Source: Populus alba (lineage: Eukaryota; Streptophyta; Magnoliopsida; Malpighiales; Salicaceae). Taken from it: a DNA stretch of 64,000 nucleotides. Position numbers and translations under genes: made by a program. Each line of letters opens with the position of its first letter. The stretch's first letter is position 1. The notes under the pieces are model-generated. The model was not told where the DNA came from. It did not search any database and saw only the letters and a list, made by a program, of their open reading frames with translations. Shown piece after piece: positions 23,560 through 35,302 of the stretch. The DNA is taken from NCBI RefSeq assembly GCF_005239225.2, contig NC_133295.1, positions 13,082,001-13,146,000 on the forward strand, given 5' to 3'.

Positions 23560-25079
23560 TTATCGCCGCCTCATCAAACTCCCAATAACAGTTAAAACTG
23601 CAGCAGACCCCGCTGCTCCTATTCCCGCCACCGCAGCCGCTAAACCTTCTCGAGTTTGCCTACGAGCATCCTGAAGGAAACACCAAGTATTACATTTCGA
23701 GTGATGCATAAATTTCTAGTCATAAAAACTTTAATCAAAATCTTAAAACATTTTCGTGGTTTCAGTGCTTAAGTTTATAAGTATAGGAACTTTAATTGGT
23801 ATATAAATGGAAGATGGCAAATGATAAACCGAGAATGTTCTAATAAATTCAGTTTAAAGTTTTTGTTTTTAGTAAAAAAAACATTCAAACAGATATTCTG
23901 AATGCAATCAAATTACCAAATGAACATGTAATGTGATACCAGAGTAAAATATACCTGACGGGATCTAAATCCGGTCACCATAGGCTCTATCTCTTCTATG
24001 AAATTCATCCACAATGATTTGCAATCCTCTGGTTCAAGTAGCGTGGTAGCTTCTGGAGAAACCTGCTCATATTTGATTATTATGTGGAACCAGTTTCACA
24101 CAGAGACGTGTAAACCTAATTGCATTACATTTGCTTACCAATAAGCATAATTAAATATAAATTGACACACATTCACCAACTATTACCTCTTTCCATGTGT
24201 CCAGTGTGGCTCCCATGTGCGTATTTTGCAAAGATGGATCAGGAACTTTCTGTCCATAAGATAGGAAAACAGTACCTTCTCAATCTGATCAGGCATATCA
24301 TCGAAGCGTATGGCCGCCATGATTGATAATATTCTCAAAGACTAACAAAATAATCAGGAGACATTCAGAGATTACTCAAAGTATATAACAAATGAAGTAT
24401 CCCTGCAGCCATTAGTTATACAAAATGTAGGAAATATTACCGCAGAGAGGGCGTCCCTTTCAATTTCAACGAGGTTTCTTGCTGTAAACCAATCATACCA
24501 TGAAATTGAGTTTTCATAATGACTGAGGACCCGTGAAAACCTAGAATACGCCCCAAATCTTTAATAAAAAAACAAAATTTGAAAAAAGAAGACAGCTACA
24601 ATGATGTAATGTACCTATCCTTCATAGCGCATCAGAACCCTCCCTGCTTCTGCTGCTTCTCTTGCCTTCATCTCCAATAATTTTCTGGCATGCTCCCTCA
24701 AATGTTGCAATTTAGTGTCGATTTCAGAACTGTGCAAATTGAAACTAACAGCAGCATCTGAAAACTCCGATACAGCAGCCTCAGTGTTGCCCTCAAAAAG
24801 ATTTCTTATTGATGCCCATGTATCTCTTTCACCAGCTTCCAATAAGGATTCTACTCTTTTGGCAAGCGCATGCGTTATTTGTTTCTATGCAGGAGTAACA
24901 TAACAAGATTTGATAATTTGATTAAGTAGAGTGACATCCATAGAACCAAGAACGCTAACGGATTGTGATATCAGTGAAGGAAATACCTTTGTACTTTGCC
25001 ATCATTTCTGACAACATATGACAAATAAGTTCTTCGCGGAATTTCGAAGCATTCCACTTCACTCTGTTGAATGCAGCAT
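23560..25079 (-). pseudogene. C': truncated 3' stub of an RHD3-like gene
   Basis: Only the last six exons of a second RHD3-like gene: 24987-25079, 24615-24884, 24441-24540, 24187-24341, 23955-24062 and 23560-23670 (stop TAA 23560-23562). It is the duplicate of the 3' part of gene C (35785-37381). Exons equivalent to 1-14 are absent because the duplicated block ends in the following intron. Three exons are one base off their counterpart in C (24987-25079 and 24615-24884 one longer, 24187-24341 one shorter), so the frame is broken. The final exon is better kept than in C and ends GSLMRRR after a short Ala/Val-rich hydrophobic stretch. With no promoter or GTPase domain it is unlikely to make protein. 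Confidence 0.8.
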
Positions 25080-25745
25080 CTGAAAGAGCACAATATTGAA
25101 GGTAACTGCCAAGTCCAGGAAACTGAATTAGTAATGAAAGATGCTCACCAATCATATGAACGCAATTTAATCATAGAAGGATGGGCTATGTTAGCAGTAT
25201 CTTAAAAAGTTGTAGTCGCTTCCCGTCATTTAGTCTTTAATTATCTTTTTTCTATATCCCAGGCAATCTCTTTGTTCATATGAAGTATTCATTTAACTAG
25301 CATTAATCTTCTGGAGTAAAACTGTAACAGTTTGAGATTTCTTGCCACGAGTACAGAATGCAAGTGGTCACCTAAGAAGACGAGGTGAAGGAACGCATCC
25401 TGAGAATGTATACCTTAATTGATTCTAGTGATAGAGGGATACAAGATTTTTGATAGTCCATGAGAGAATAAAACTAATCTCATACGGAATCAAACCTAAT
25501 TCAGACAGTTTTTGGGAGTTTATAACTCATGCATATCAATATCAGTTAGATGAAGTTTTTCCTTCAGGTTTAAACTATTTCTGCAGTCATATTACTTTGC
25601 CATCGAGTGCCGCTAGTCTCCATTACCGGAGCATGCCAAGGAGAATTATAAAATTTCACAATTTCATCAAACAGAAGGCTAGCGTGCGAGTACCTAAGCA
25701 ATTTAAATCAAACCCTTGAGATAAATGAACAAAGATTGACAGTTA
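25080..25745. other. Intronic remainder of C' to the duplication edge
   Basis: Matches the intron of gene C at about 37382-38045 with many small indels. There is no exon in it. Homology stops near 25745. Confidence 0.7.
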
Positions 25746-26504
25746 TAACTATTAAAAAAACAGAAAAAAAAAAAAACCTTAGAAAAAAGGCATGTCTTCA
25801 GGGCCTAAACTATTGTCCGACAAGCTGTCCGAAGGAAGATGAGGGCCTAGCGTGCGCCCTACAAGTAACAGCCTATGCTCCATGTTTTTCTTGATTTGTT
25901 TTCAATGTTTAAAGGCGGAAAACATGTTGTCAATGGTTCAGTTTTTCGACGATCAAGAGGTGGCTGGAAAGTTGAGGCAGGAGATGACCCTTTTTTAAAT
26001 ATATTTTCATCTAAAGTACCTAATAAACACATTAATAATTCTAATAAATCAATTTTTATCTTAAAAAACCTCTATACTAGTTAAAAAAAAAAACTAAATC
26101 AAATTAAAAAAATAAATTCTTCTCTAATTGATATGCTGTTGCCGGTGGATGAAAATTTCAAAAAACATCACAATAAACACCCCTCCTAGCCATGTTTGGT
26201 AGCTAGAATGTGGCCAGATCAATCACTCTCAATCTACTTCCCTGATTTTTCAACGACTCTCTCTCACCTTTCAAAATGCAAGGACTAAAACATAAAAGAA
26301 ATAAAGTTTTAGTACTAAAATATGAAACCCAAAAAAAGGACCAAAAAAGAAAAAAAAGTAAAATTATAGGGACCAGAGTGTAATTTTTCGTGCCCAAGTA
26401 AGAAAAAGGCTGCGTTTGTTTGGCTATGTTTGATGTTGGTCCCTCGTGTTTTTAATTTTTCTAAAAGTGATAGAATCAAATTCTATTTTGCAAATCTGAG
26501 GAGC
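25746..26504. other. Unmatched spacer between the two duplicated blocks
   Basis: About 760 bp with no counterpart in either block. It includes 'ggaccaaaa'-type words and poly-A runs like those in dispersed non-coding plant repeats. No gene is seen. It probably entered after, or during, the duplication. Confidence 0.5.
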
Positions 26505-26842
26505 AATCTCTGTATTTTATGGTGTATATAAGAACCATGTCAGGATGCACATTCACCCGTCAGAATCGAAAGAAAAAAAAGAAAAAGAAAAGAAAAGTGA
26601 GATGGCTATTTATATATGGAGTGGCTGTGAGAAAAATCTCTCTGTTTCCAGTTGATTCTCTCCATACATTTTACCAACATGGATTGGTTGGTTTATAATA
26701 AGTTCAATTATAATTCAATGGGGGCAATAAAATGACAGATCTTTTACATGATTTACCATTGCAAAAATGCATTAAGATTAGGTGCAAACATTCAACCGTG
26801 CAAATTGCGAGTCTTTAACCTAAGAACTTACACACCAATTTT

Positions 26843-29800
26843 CTATCGCCACCTTGCCTTCATTTTTGCCACCAGCGCCATTATCGCTGCCACCATTTGC
26901 GGTCCTAAAAAACTTAACGCCTCTGGCTTTGCAGCTATCCCATATGTCATGATCATCACTAACAGCACTAACAGCACGAAGCTGAACACCTTTTTTAGCT
27001 GCTTACGAGCTTCCTGAGGAAAATACCAAGCATGACATGTTAGGGTGCTAGTTAGATTCAAGATAAGAAACTTCAGTTGGAAAATAAAACATGTTATGCA
27101 ATTCTGAAACAGCGCTGGTGCATTCCATATAGATATTAGTTTCTGTTCAAAGTTCAGAACATGGTCTAACAAGGTTACTATAAAAATACAAAGCAATTCA
27201 TGATAAGGTACCTGATCGGATGTAGCCTTGTTCACTATACATGTTATGTCTGCTTTGAACTGTGTCCATAGTGACTTGCACTGCACTGGTGTAAGAAGCG
27301 TAGCGTTTGGGGAAACCTGCCTCATATTCGATTCCTATCAGAAATCACTTTGATGGATACATGCGTGTGTTTTGAATGGATGAATGTATATATAGTGATG
27401 TGCGTACACCAACTATTACCTCTTCCCATGTGTTGGAGGCCAGGGGATCAGCAGCTGGAACAGCACCCATGAGAGACGAAGACAGTACATTCTCAATCTG
27501 ATCCGCTGTGTTATCTAAGCGTATGGCCGCCATGACTGCTACAATTTTCAAAGACTGCAACAAAATAGCCATGAGAGACGAAGAGAGTTTTGTCTCTTAT
27601 ATTGCTTCTCCAAGATGTGTTTTGTTTCTATTCTACATCAATTTTCTTATTTGTTTTTTTGCTCTCTTGTCCTCCATCAAAAGTGCAAGCAATTAAACAT
27701 GCTAGCAACCAATTATTACAAAATGTAGGCATATTACCGCAGAGAGGGCTCTCCTTTCAATTTCTTCAATGTTTTGTTCCGGAGTCCAAACCCTCGGCGT
27801 TGAGTTTTCATCATGATTGAAAACCTTTGCGAACCTGGGTTTAATTAGATGAATTAAAACCCTAGGATACGATCCAAAGCTTTAATGAGCAGAAAAGTAA
27901 TTGAAAGAAGGAAACGGAAAAGCAATTAAGAGAGCACTCCACCTATCCTTCATGCGCATCAAAACTCTTCCTGTAGCTGCAGATTCTCTTGCCTTTCTCT
28001 CCACCACACTTCTTGCATTCTCCTTCAAATATCCCAATCTTGTGTCAATTTCGGATCTGGGCACCTCGAAATCAACATGAGCATTTGAAAGTTCTGATTC
28101 AGCAACGTCAGTCTTGCTCGCAAGAAGATTTCTTACTGACACCCATGTATCTGCCTCACCAGCTTCGAATAAGGATTGTACTTTATCAGCAAGCACATCA
28201 GTGAATTGTTTCTGCATTGGAATAACATTATAAGATTGGGTTGTTTTATTGAGCAGAGTGATATGCTTAGATTAAGGAGCAGTAACGGATTGCATTATCA
28301 ACCGAGGAAATTACCACATGTTTTGCCATCATTTCTGACAGCATATGGCGACTAAGTTTTCCCCTGACTCCCGAAACATTCCACCCACTCAGTCTTATGA
28401 AAGCATCTGAGACAGGATGATGAAGTATTCACCAAATTCAGGAAGCAAAATTAGTAGATCACACAGAACACCAAGCATATGTAAGCGATTTTAACACCAT
28501 AGCGGGATGCATTCTAATAGCAGCAACAGCTTCAGTAAGTTGCAGTGATGCCCTTTACTTTGCCCATTAAATTGCTTTTTTCGGCCGTTTATCTTAGCCA
28601 AAGAATTTATTAGATGAAGTATCATTTAGTTAGTTTCTGTGAGAACTAAAATAACTTGAAAAGATTGAGAGTTCGGATAGAGAGGACCAGTTGCAAAGAC
28701 CCTAACCAAAATCATACAAACAGAAATGGCAGGACAATTCAGATTACTTCCACAGAAAAAAAAGTAAGGCTTTAAAAACATGACCTATGCACACATTCAT
28801 TGAGCCAAAAACTGCATTTATGCTATTACTGTCATCAAATGTTGGCCTACGCCATTCAGATTCCAAAAAACCAATTATCATTTATGGCGATGCTTTTCAT
28901 ATCCAAGCCAAAGCAAAAATTTGTAAAAATGAATAATTATAGAAAAGTAAGAGTTTTAAAGCTTGCCATTCTAGGAAAAAGTTAAAATTGTATCCATTGC
29001 AGAGCAAATAAAAATAAAATCTTTTATGCCAAGGATGTTTAGTTGTGCCTAAAGCACAAACTACAAATATCAACGCCTAAAGAATCTAAACTCAATTCAA
29101 AAGAGTTGAATAATGCCACAGAATAAAATCTTTTTGCTAGTTGGAGTCAAAATACCTTCACATCCTTTATCAAATTGAAGGAAGCAAGATTGAGCACAGG
29201 TACGAGCAGAAGCAACAAATCCTTCTCCTCCGTTCAGTAACTGTTCTAGACTAGTTTTAAAGCTTTCAAGCGTGTTGGAATACAAATGTTCCAACATGGT
29301 ATCATAAGCATTGCGTACCACCTACATTTTTGTTTAAATAAGAGTATTGTATTTAAGGAACTAAAAGACAGTATAAAGTATGAATATGAGACTATGATAT
29401 TCACAAAGAAGAGACAGAGGAAAAATAAAAAAAGGTTGGCAAAAGAAACAAAACCAGGTTCACATCACTAGAGCCATATATCCAACATCAAAAGAGAAGC
29501 TTTTATTCAGTTTCGTAATGGGAAAAGGTTGGTTGAAAAATCAAAAAAGAAAAATATACACACTCGAGCCTTACCTCCAATGCTTGTGACTCCATTTGCC
29601 GCCGTTTTGCATTCCGTACATCTTGGTCAAAATGAATCACCTCCGTGTCATATCTATTAAGAAAATACAAACAATTAAGAGATTCTGAATCATGTTGAAC
29701 AAGAAGCATACTCCAAGACTTTAGACACATAATGCTGACAATTGGTTGGGAATTTAAAGCAATCAAAGGCTATGAGCACCCGAGTTTAACAATTGAGGAA

Positions 29801-32800
29801 ATCAAGTTGGATATCACACAGATGTTGGATGAATATTGAACATGGTACCACATGATTGTAGAGAATTGACACCACCTACTTACTGTGAAAGATAGGTTTC
29901 CAATGTAGAACCGAGGGCTGCTCCAAACCCAGATACTGGACCAGCTTGAACAGCCCTCTTCAACGCCAACCAATCCTGTAAGGAATCAATTTAGTCCTGT
30001 CTGATATTCACTAGTTGAAGTAACATTTAATGATGGAAAGAGAAAAAAAGAAAAGTTAGATTCAATTAAGTACATCAATATCAGTAGTAAATTGTCTGAG
30101 TTTCTCCTCGGCAATTTCTTCACATCGAACAGTAGCGACCATCACCTGAAAACAAAATGGAGAAATATATTCACATGAAACCCTGACTATATATATTCAC
30201 ACATGAAAAAGGCTCTTATAAACCTTAAGAGCAGGGAGATCTAGATCCTTGTTATCTTTTATGGTTTTCCATATGTTCTCTGCACGGATAAAAAATCCTG
30301 AAGCAGGTTCAGCTTCCCTCTGATCACCAGTGAGACCTCCTGGAGAAATGAACCGCTGCCTTAGACGAGCAACCTGTAAAAAACATCATATAAGGCTAAA
30401 AGCATGTAATTCCAATTTGTAAGTGTCAATGATGTCAAAAATTTTTTTTTTGTTAAAAGACATTATATAGATTATATTAGTTATGTCACCAACACTCCGT
30501 AGTGGGTCAAATATTTTAATTTCTTATAAAAAAAATGATATATAAAGGTTTTTTCAATGCATTTATATTGTTTAAAAGAGGCTCTCTAAAAAAAAAAAAA
30601 AAAAAAAAGGTATTAATCTAAATATAAATAATTTTTTTTGAATCCCCCTCATCAAAAGAAACAATATCGTTTGTTTTGATGGCTTAAATCGGCGTCAACG
30701 ATATATTTCTCTCTGTATCGTTGAAATTGATGACCTTTGCTCCCTCCTCTTTCGGCTAGGGACAAAAAAATAACAAAATAAACTTTTTATACCAAAATTA
30801 AATTTAAAAAATATTTAGATACCAAAATTGTACAGTCTATATTATTTTTTAAGTTTAAGGACCAAAAGTACATGTTTTTTGAAAACTATATGGCACACCA
30901 TCCCATGTTTAACGCCCTTTTCATTTAGGTCCCTTTTCTTTCAATCTCACCCTTTCATAAGAAATTAAAATCAATTGGTCTTCAATTAAGACTAAATTGC
31001 CAAAAAAAAAATTGATAAGAACCTAATTGAAAAAACAAAAAAAACTGCACAATCCATCCTCAATAATACGTGAAAGGATGAACAATTAAATTATTTACAA
31101 TGAAAAAAACTATGTCCTTTAGTTTTATACTTAATAGTTAATAAATTATTGAGTCCTCATCTGAGGCATGCGCGCGCACACATTGTGTTAGGGATTTGCC
31201 TAGAATCTTAAAATAGAATTCTGTAATTCCAATAAGATTCAGAAAACATAAGAAAAAATTGGAAAATTGACTACTCCACCGGAGAAGATGACACCAAGAT
31301 TCAAAGAGATCAAGAGCAACACTTCAATCCAAAAACTAGTTACACCCATATTTTACACAAGTTCAATCAACCTCAAGAGCAATACTAAAAGATCCCAAAA
31401 GCTCAATAAACACTCAAAGATATATCTCAAAGCCAGCATCAAATTCTTTGACATGGCGGCACACAATTCAGAAAGCCAAAAGAAATACAAAAATACTTAA
31501 AGCTCTCCGTTAAATAAATCTCTCAATCAGGAAGCTGTACTTCAAAATGAAAATATCGTTCAACATAACTCCTTAACAAATGACAACAAACAATTCATGA
31601 AAAATACGGGTGTTTGTAAGTGTGGTAACAATTGCTTTTCAAAGTGCTTTTCATTTGAAAATACATGAAGTTTTTTTATTTTTAAAAAAATTATTTTTGA
31701 CATCAAAATATTAAAAATGATCTAAAAACATCAAAAAAATATTAATTTGAAGCAAAGAAAAAAATAAAAAATATTTAATTTTTTAAAAAAATATTTTTAA
31801 AACATAAAAACAAATAAAAGTACTTTCGGTTCCATATGAAAAAAGAACACACCGCTGTATAACTCCATCAAAAATCCAAACGTCTCTTAACCCTAAATAT
31901 CTCTCTACATATTGGTTGTCACAAGCTATAGACCACTATTTGCTTTCTTTTATACTCATTAAATCCAGACACACCACGAAGTATAAAAGTTCAGCAACTT
32001 ATGCCCTAAACAAAACAAGATTTACATGACTAAAAATTGGAGATAATACGGCCATGTCACACACTTGTTAGATTCATGCAAAATCATTCAAAAATTAAAG
32101 ACAAAAATCCAACATTATCACATGACCTGATAGTCGTTGTCCCCTCATCATGCGATTTACTCCCAGTGTTCATAAATCACTCTATATGTTACATGACCAG
32201 TCAAAGCATAATTAAGTGTAATATATAAGCATCAAGTGGTTTAGTATCATGTCTAGATTGATTATACAGTTTACAGTTACTTTTTAAATTAGCAAAATTA
32301 AATTAAAGAGACGGATTTAGTGGACTTGAAGCAGGCACTGTTAGGTTTGTTGTCATTTTTTGAAAACCAAGAAATGGACGGCATCGTCCATTGACAAAGA
32401 AAATGAAGCAGTCAATGAGGGCTACAACTTCCAGCAAGCTAGGGAGAACCTTGATTCGAGAAAAAAATAACACAGAAAACTCTAGAAAAACAGAAATGTT
32501 GAACTTAAGTTTAGATAATTTATAAGTTGCTATTTCTTAGTGTAAAGCTACCTGCTCTTTGAAATTCTCCTCTTCATAGTCATAGCTAGTCAAAGCAGCG
32601 ATCTCCACCTTCATGTCAATTAGTAGGAAGTAAATTGAGTTATGTTCCAATTAAACAAAATATTTGCATATGAAGCATAGATGTCAATGGCATGAAGATG
32701 GAGATGATAACTTACGCACATTAAAAAAATCACTGAGAACAAACACTCCTGGAAGTCTCAGGTTCAGCAACAGAATCCCATATCTGTAGAGATTGTGACT

Positions 32801-35124
32801 TAATGCTGGAAGAAACAAACAATTGACCCAAAACGATAGGGGCATAAATTGAATATAAGTAATATGCACAGAAGTACCTTATCTATATCTTCTTTGAGAG
32901 CAGTCTCCAAATATTCAAATGGAGTCTACAGAGACAATAAAAAAAAGGGGGTGTAGATTCAGTATTGGACCAAATGATGCATTCAAAGAATGGAACACAG
33001 GGTGATTTCGTTTCTTCTTTGAAGGACATAAATTCCATACCTTTAAGTGATCACGTATAACAAATAGCAATGTTCTTTTACGGGGCTTGAATAGACGTTT
33101 CATGACCTGAATGCAAGACATATAATAGATTATCACACATAATATATAAACCTAAGACAAGCAACGCTCACCATAGCCAAACGGCTAGAGTGTGTGCTCT
33201 GCTACCAAATTATGTTAGGTGCAATACATCACACACAATGCTTAGTGAATGCAGCAGAACAACCTCTCAGCAAATACAGCTAAACACAGAGGGCTCAGTT
33301 AAGGAGAAATTGGCATATACACTAGATATGGAATAGGCTGTCATTATTTATGCATATTTGAATGCATATTCCTCTATATAATCTAAATCGGTTATTAGCT
33401 TCTTCTAGTGGTAAGTTTGTACAGCATAAAAACTGTTTAGGGGTAAATGCAGATTGCTTTTCAACATGAGGCACCTGGAAAACAGTTTTCAAAAGAGGTC
33501 TGCTGGCTGCATGTTCCAGACCGATGTCTTTGTACCACCTGTATATTGACATAGTGATAAACATGGGTTGAATCTTACTAGTAGAACGGCGAACAAGTAC
33601 CAAACATGTCTAGCAGAAAAGGAATCTAAATATTGTAATGCTGAGCATACCAAACTCACATGTTAATCAATATAATGTCAGCAATTGCCAAAGCAAACAA
33701 GGCACTTTGTCTCTCGAACGCAGTGTTGTCCTGAAACAGCACACATCCCAGATTACAAGTAGCACCAAGATTTTTGCATAGTATTAGCCTTCTATAAGCA
33801 TGCAGTCACAGCTTGAAACCGTAAAGAAGTGCCACTAAAAGGGATTGTGACCATTCAGTAATGTCTGGGCTCAGCATTCGATAAGAAATACAAAACTTTT
33901 GAGATTGGAACCAGTTTCAATATCACAGGAATTGAAAAAAATAAAATGCAACAATCAAACTATTCCCAATATATATAAGAAAAATCATAATCAATACAAC
34001 ATAAAGCACTCATAAATTCTTATAGATCCTCCCGTTAGTGTTGCCCTCATGATTTGAGATGGTGAGAAGTGAAACTACAGGGTCATTTAAAAGGCAAAAC
34101 ATGGGCTGGCCCCCATCTGTTAACTTTAACAAATCTCACCAACAAAAGGCCTTAATACTGCAGATTACTCAAAGTTTAACAACATGGCAGATGAAATTAA
34201 AAGTTGAGTGATGGATAGATCTGTTGATTTATTAGAAACAAAAAAGGATAGATGTAACCATATCAAACACAACATGTAACAAGCCACTATTGCCAAAACA
34301 AAGCTAATACAAAGCACTAAGTACCTCGCCTCTCGCATTGCTGTCGGTTCCCTCGAAATCCATGGCAATTGTGAAAGGCTTCATATCATTACACCTGGCA
34401 ATCCAAATGCCCTTGGTTGTTTGACCTCTGAAACATGTATAAGCAGACTGTCTTCCTCTTTCGTTTATACAAAGAACTACAAAAACACAAATTCTCCCTT
34501 CTAAAACTGTAAAATTGAAAAAACCAAAAATATCAAACCTTCGTTTGTATGCATCCAGCATCTTGAAATTGGTACCGAAGACATGATTCATCAGGGTGCT
34601 CTTCCCTGTTAACAAAGAATGCGAATTAAACTATACATGCGTGTGATCAAACTCCAGGCTCTAACTGTGATTGCTGTTACTATCAAATGTACCTCTTGAA
34701 AACAAAATTCAAGGGACACGCTTGATGTCATTCGCGCATCAACAGACCCAAAACCCATAATTTCGCAAACAGAACAGAACTAAACTCAAAGCCCAACAAG
34801 TTCAATTTTGCAAAAAAAAAAAGCAGCCACAATCTGGGTTATGAAGTTTCGAAGAGACCATTTCTAATCAACTTCACGTAAAGAAAAAGTACATAGTATA
34901 ATCTGATCAACTTCACATGAACACAAACAAAGGGTCACCAGTCACTAAGAAGTATGAACTGAGAAGAACAGAAACATACCGCTGCTTTGTGGGCCAATGA
35001 TGGCGACAATAGCATAGGAGAGACCGCACTGGGCAAACCCAGCGGCTGTCATGAAGTCTTTGAGCCCTTCCACGTTGAACTTTCCATTTCCATCAATCAG
35101 CTGCATGCCTTCCTCCATTTTCAT
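26843..35124 (-). pseudogene. RHD3/SEY1-like GTPase, copy B (one-base frameshift)
   Basis: Duplicate of copy A with the same 20 exons: 34980-35124, 34539-34605, 34325-34427, 33660-33730, 33475-33538, 33041-33106, 32878-32925, 32720-32783, 32552-32608, 30224-30373, 30074-30145, 29884-29975, 29575-29653, 29156-29321, 28315-28406, 27943-28211, 27738-27834, 27420-27554, 27212-27316, 26843-27013. Exon 8 is 64 bp instead of 63: an extra A at about 32741-32743 leads to a stop after roughly 205 residues, just past the GTPase core. Everything else is in frame, and the product would be 703 aa without it. The P-loop is GPQSSGKST. The last exon encodes two hydrophobic stretches (VFSFVLLVLLVMIM and a weaker one) and ends KARWR, unlike A. 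The break may be real or a sequence error, since it lies in a short A run. Confidence 0.75.
30480..31985. other. Insertion-like segment in intron 9 of copy B
   Basis: About 1.5 kb with no match in intron 9 of copy A. It is AT-rich, with 'accaaaa' words and a stretch near 31610-31800 ('cttttcaaagtgcttttcat') that has a weaker relative in copy A near 19535-19570. It probably consists of non-autonomous transposon debris. No coding sequence is seen. Confidence 0.5.
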
Positions 35125-35260
35125 CACCAATCAAACTCAAAAAACAGCAACTTCTTTTGAAGTCTTCTTTCCCAGGGTTATGCTTTTTTTTTCGGACTGC
35201 TTACAAACAGCAGCAAAAAAGAAATGGGTATCTAATACCATAATTGACTTTATTATGGCT

Positions 35261-35302
35261 GGAATCTAATGCCATTATCATGTGATAAATGCATTAGATT
35301 CC
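35261..35302. promoter_or_regulatory. Inverted repeat upstream of copy B
   Basis: Counterpart of 22966-23007 with arms ggaatctaatgc and gcattagattcc. It lies about 140-180 bp upstream of the copy B ATG. Confidence 0.7.

Larger units (their letters stand above)
9199..25745. repeat. Duplicated block, unit 1 (copy A plus stub C')
   Basis: Near-collinear with 26505-38045. Homology begins at the shared word 'aatctctgtatttt' (9199 and 26504) and fades after the shared 'gattgacagtt' (about 25745 and 38045). Leaving out the 4,959-bp copia element 1 and its 5-bp target duplication, this unit is about 11.6 kb, against 11.5 kb for unit 2. It carries RHD3-like copy A and the 3' part of a second RHD3-like gene (C'). 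Unit 2 carries copy B and the matching 3' part of gene C. This is the footprint of one tandem block duplication. Confidence 0.85.

Noticed and set aside
23560..25079. C' as the 3' end of a gene that includes copy A exons
   Set aside because: It lies upstream of the copy A start codon on the same strand and matches the 3' end of gene C, so it is a stub and not part of A.
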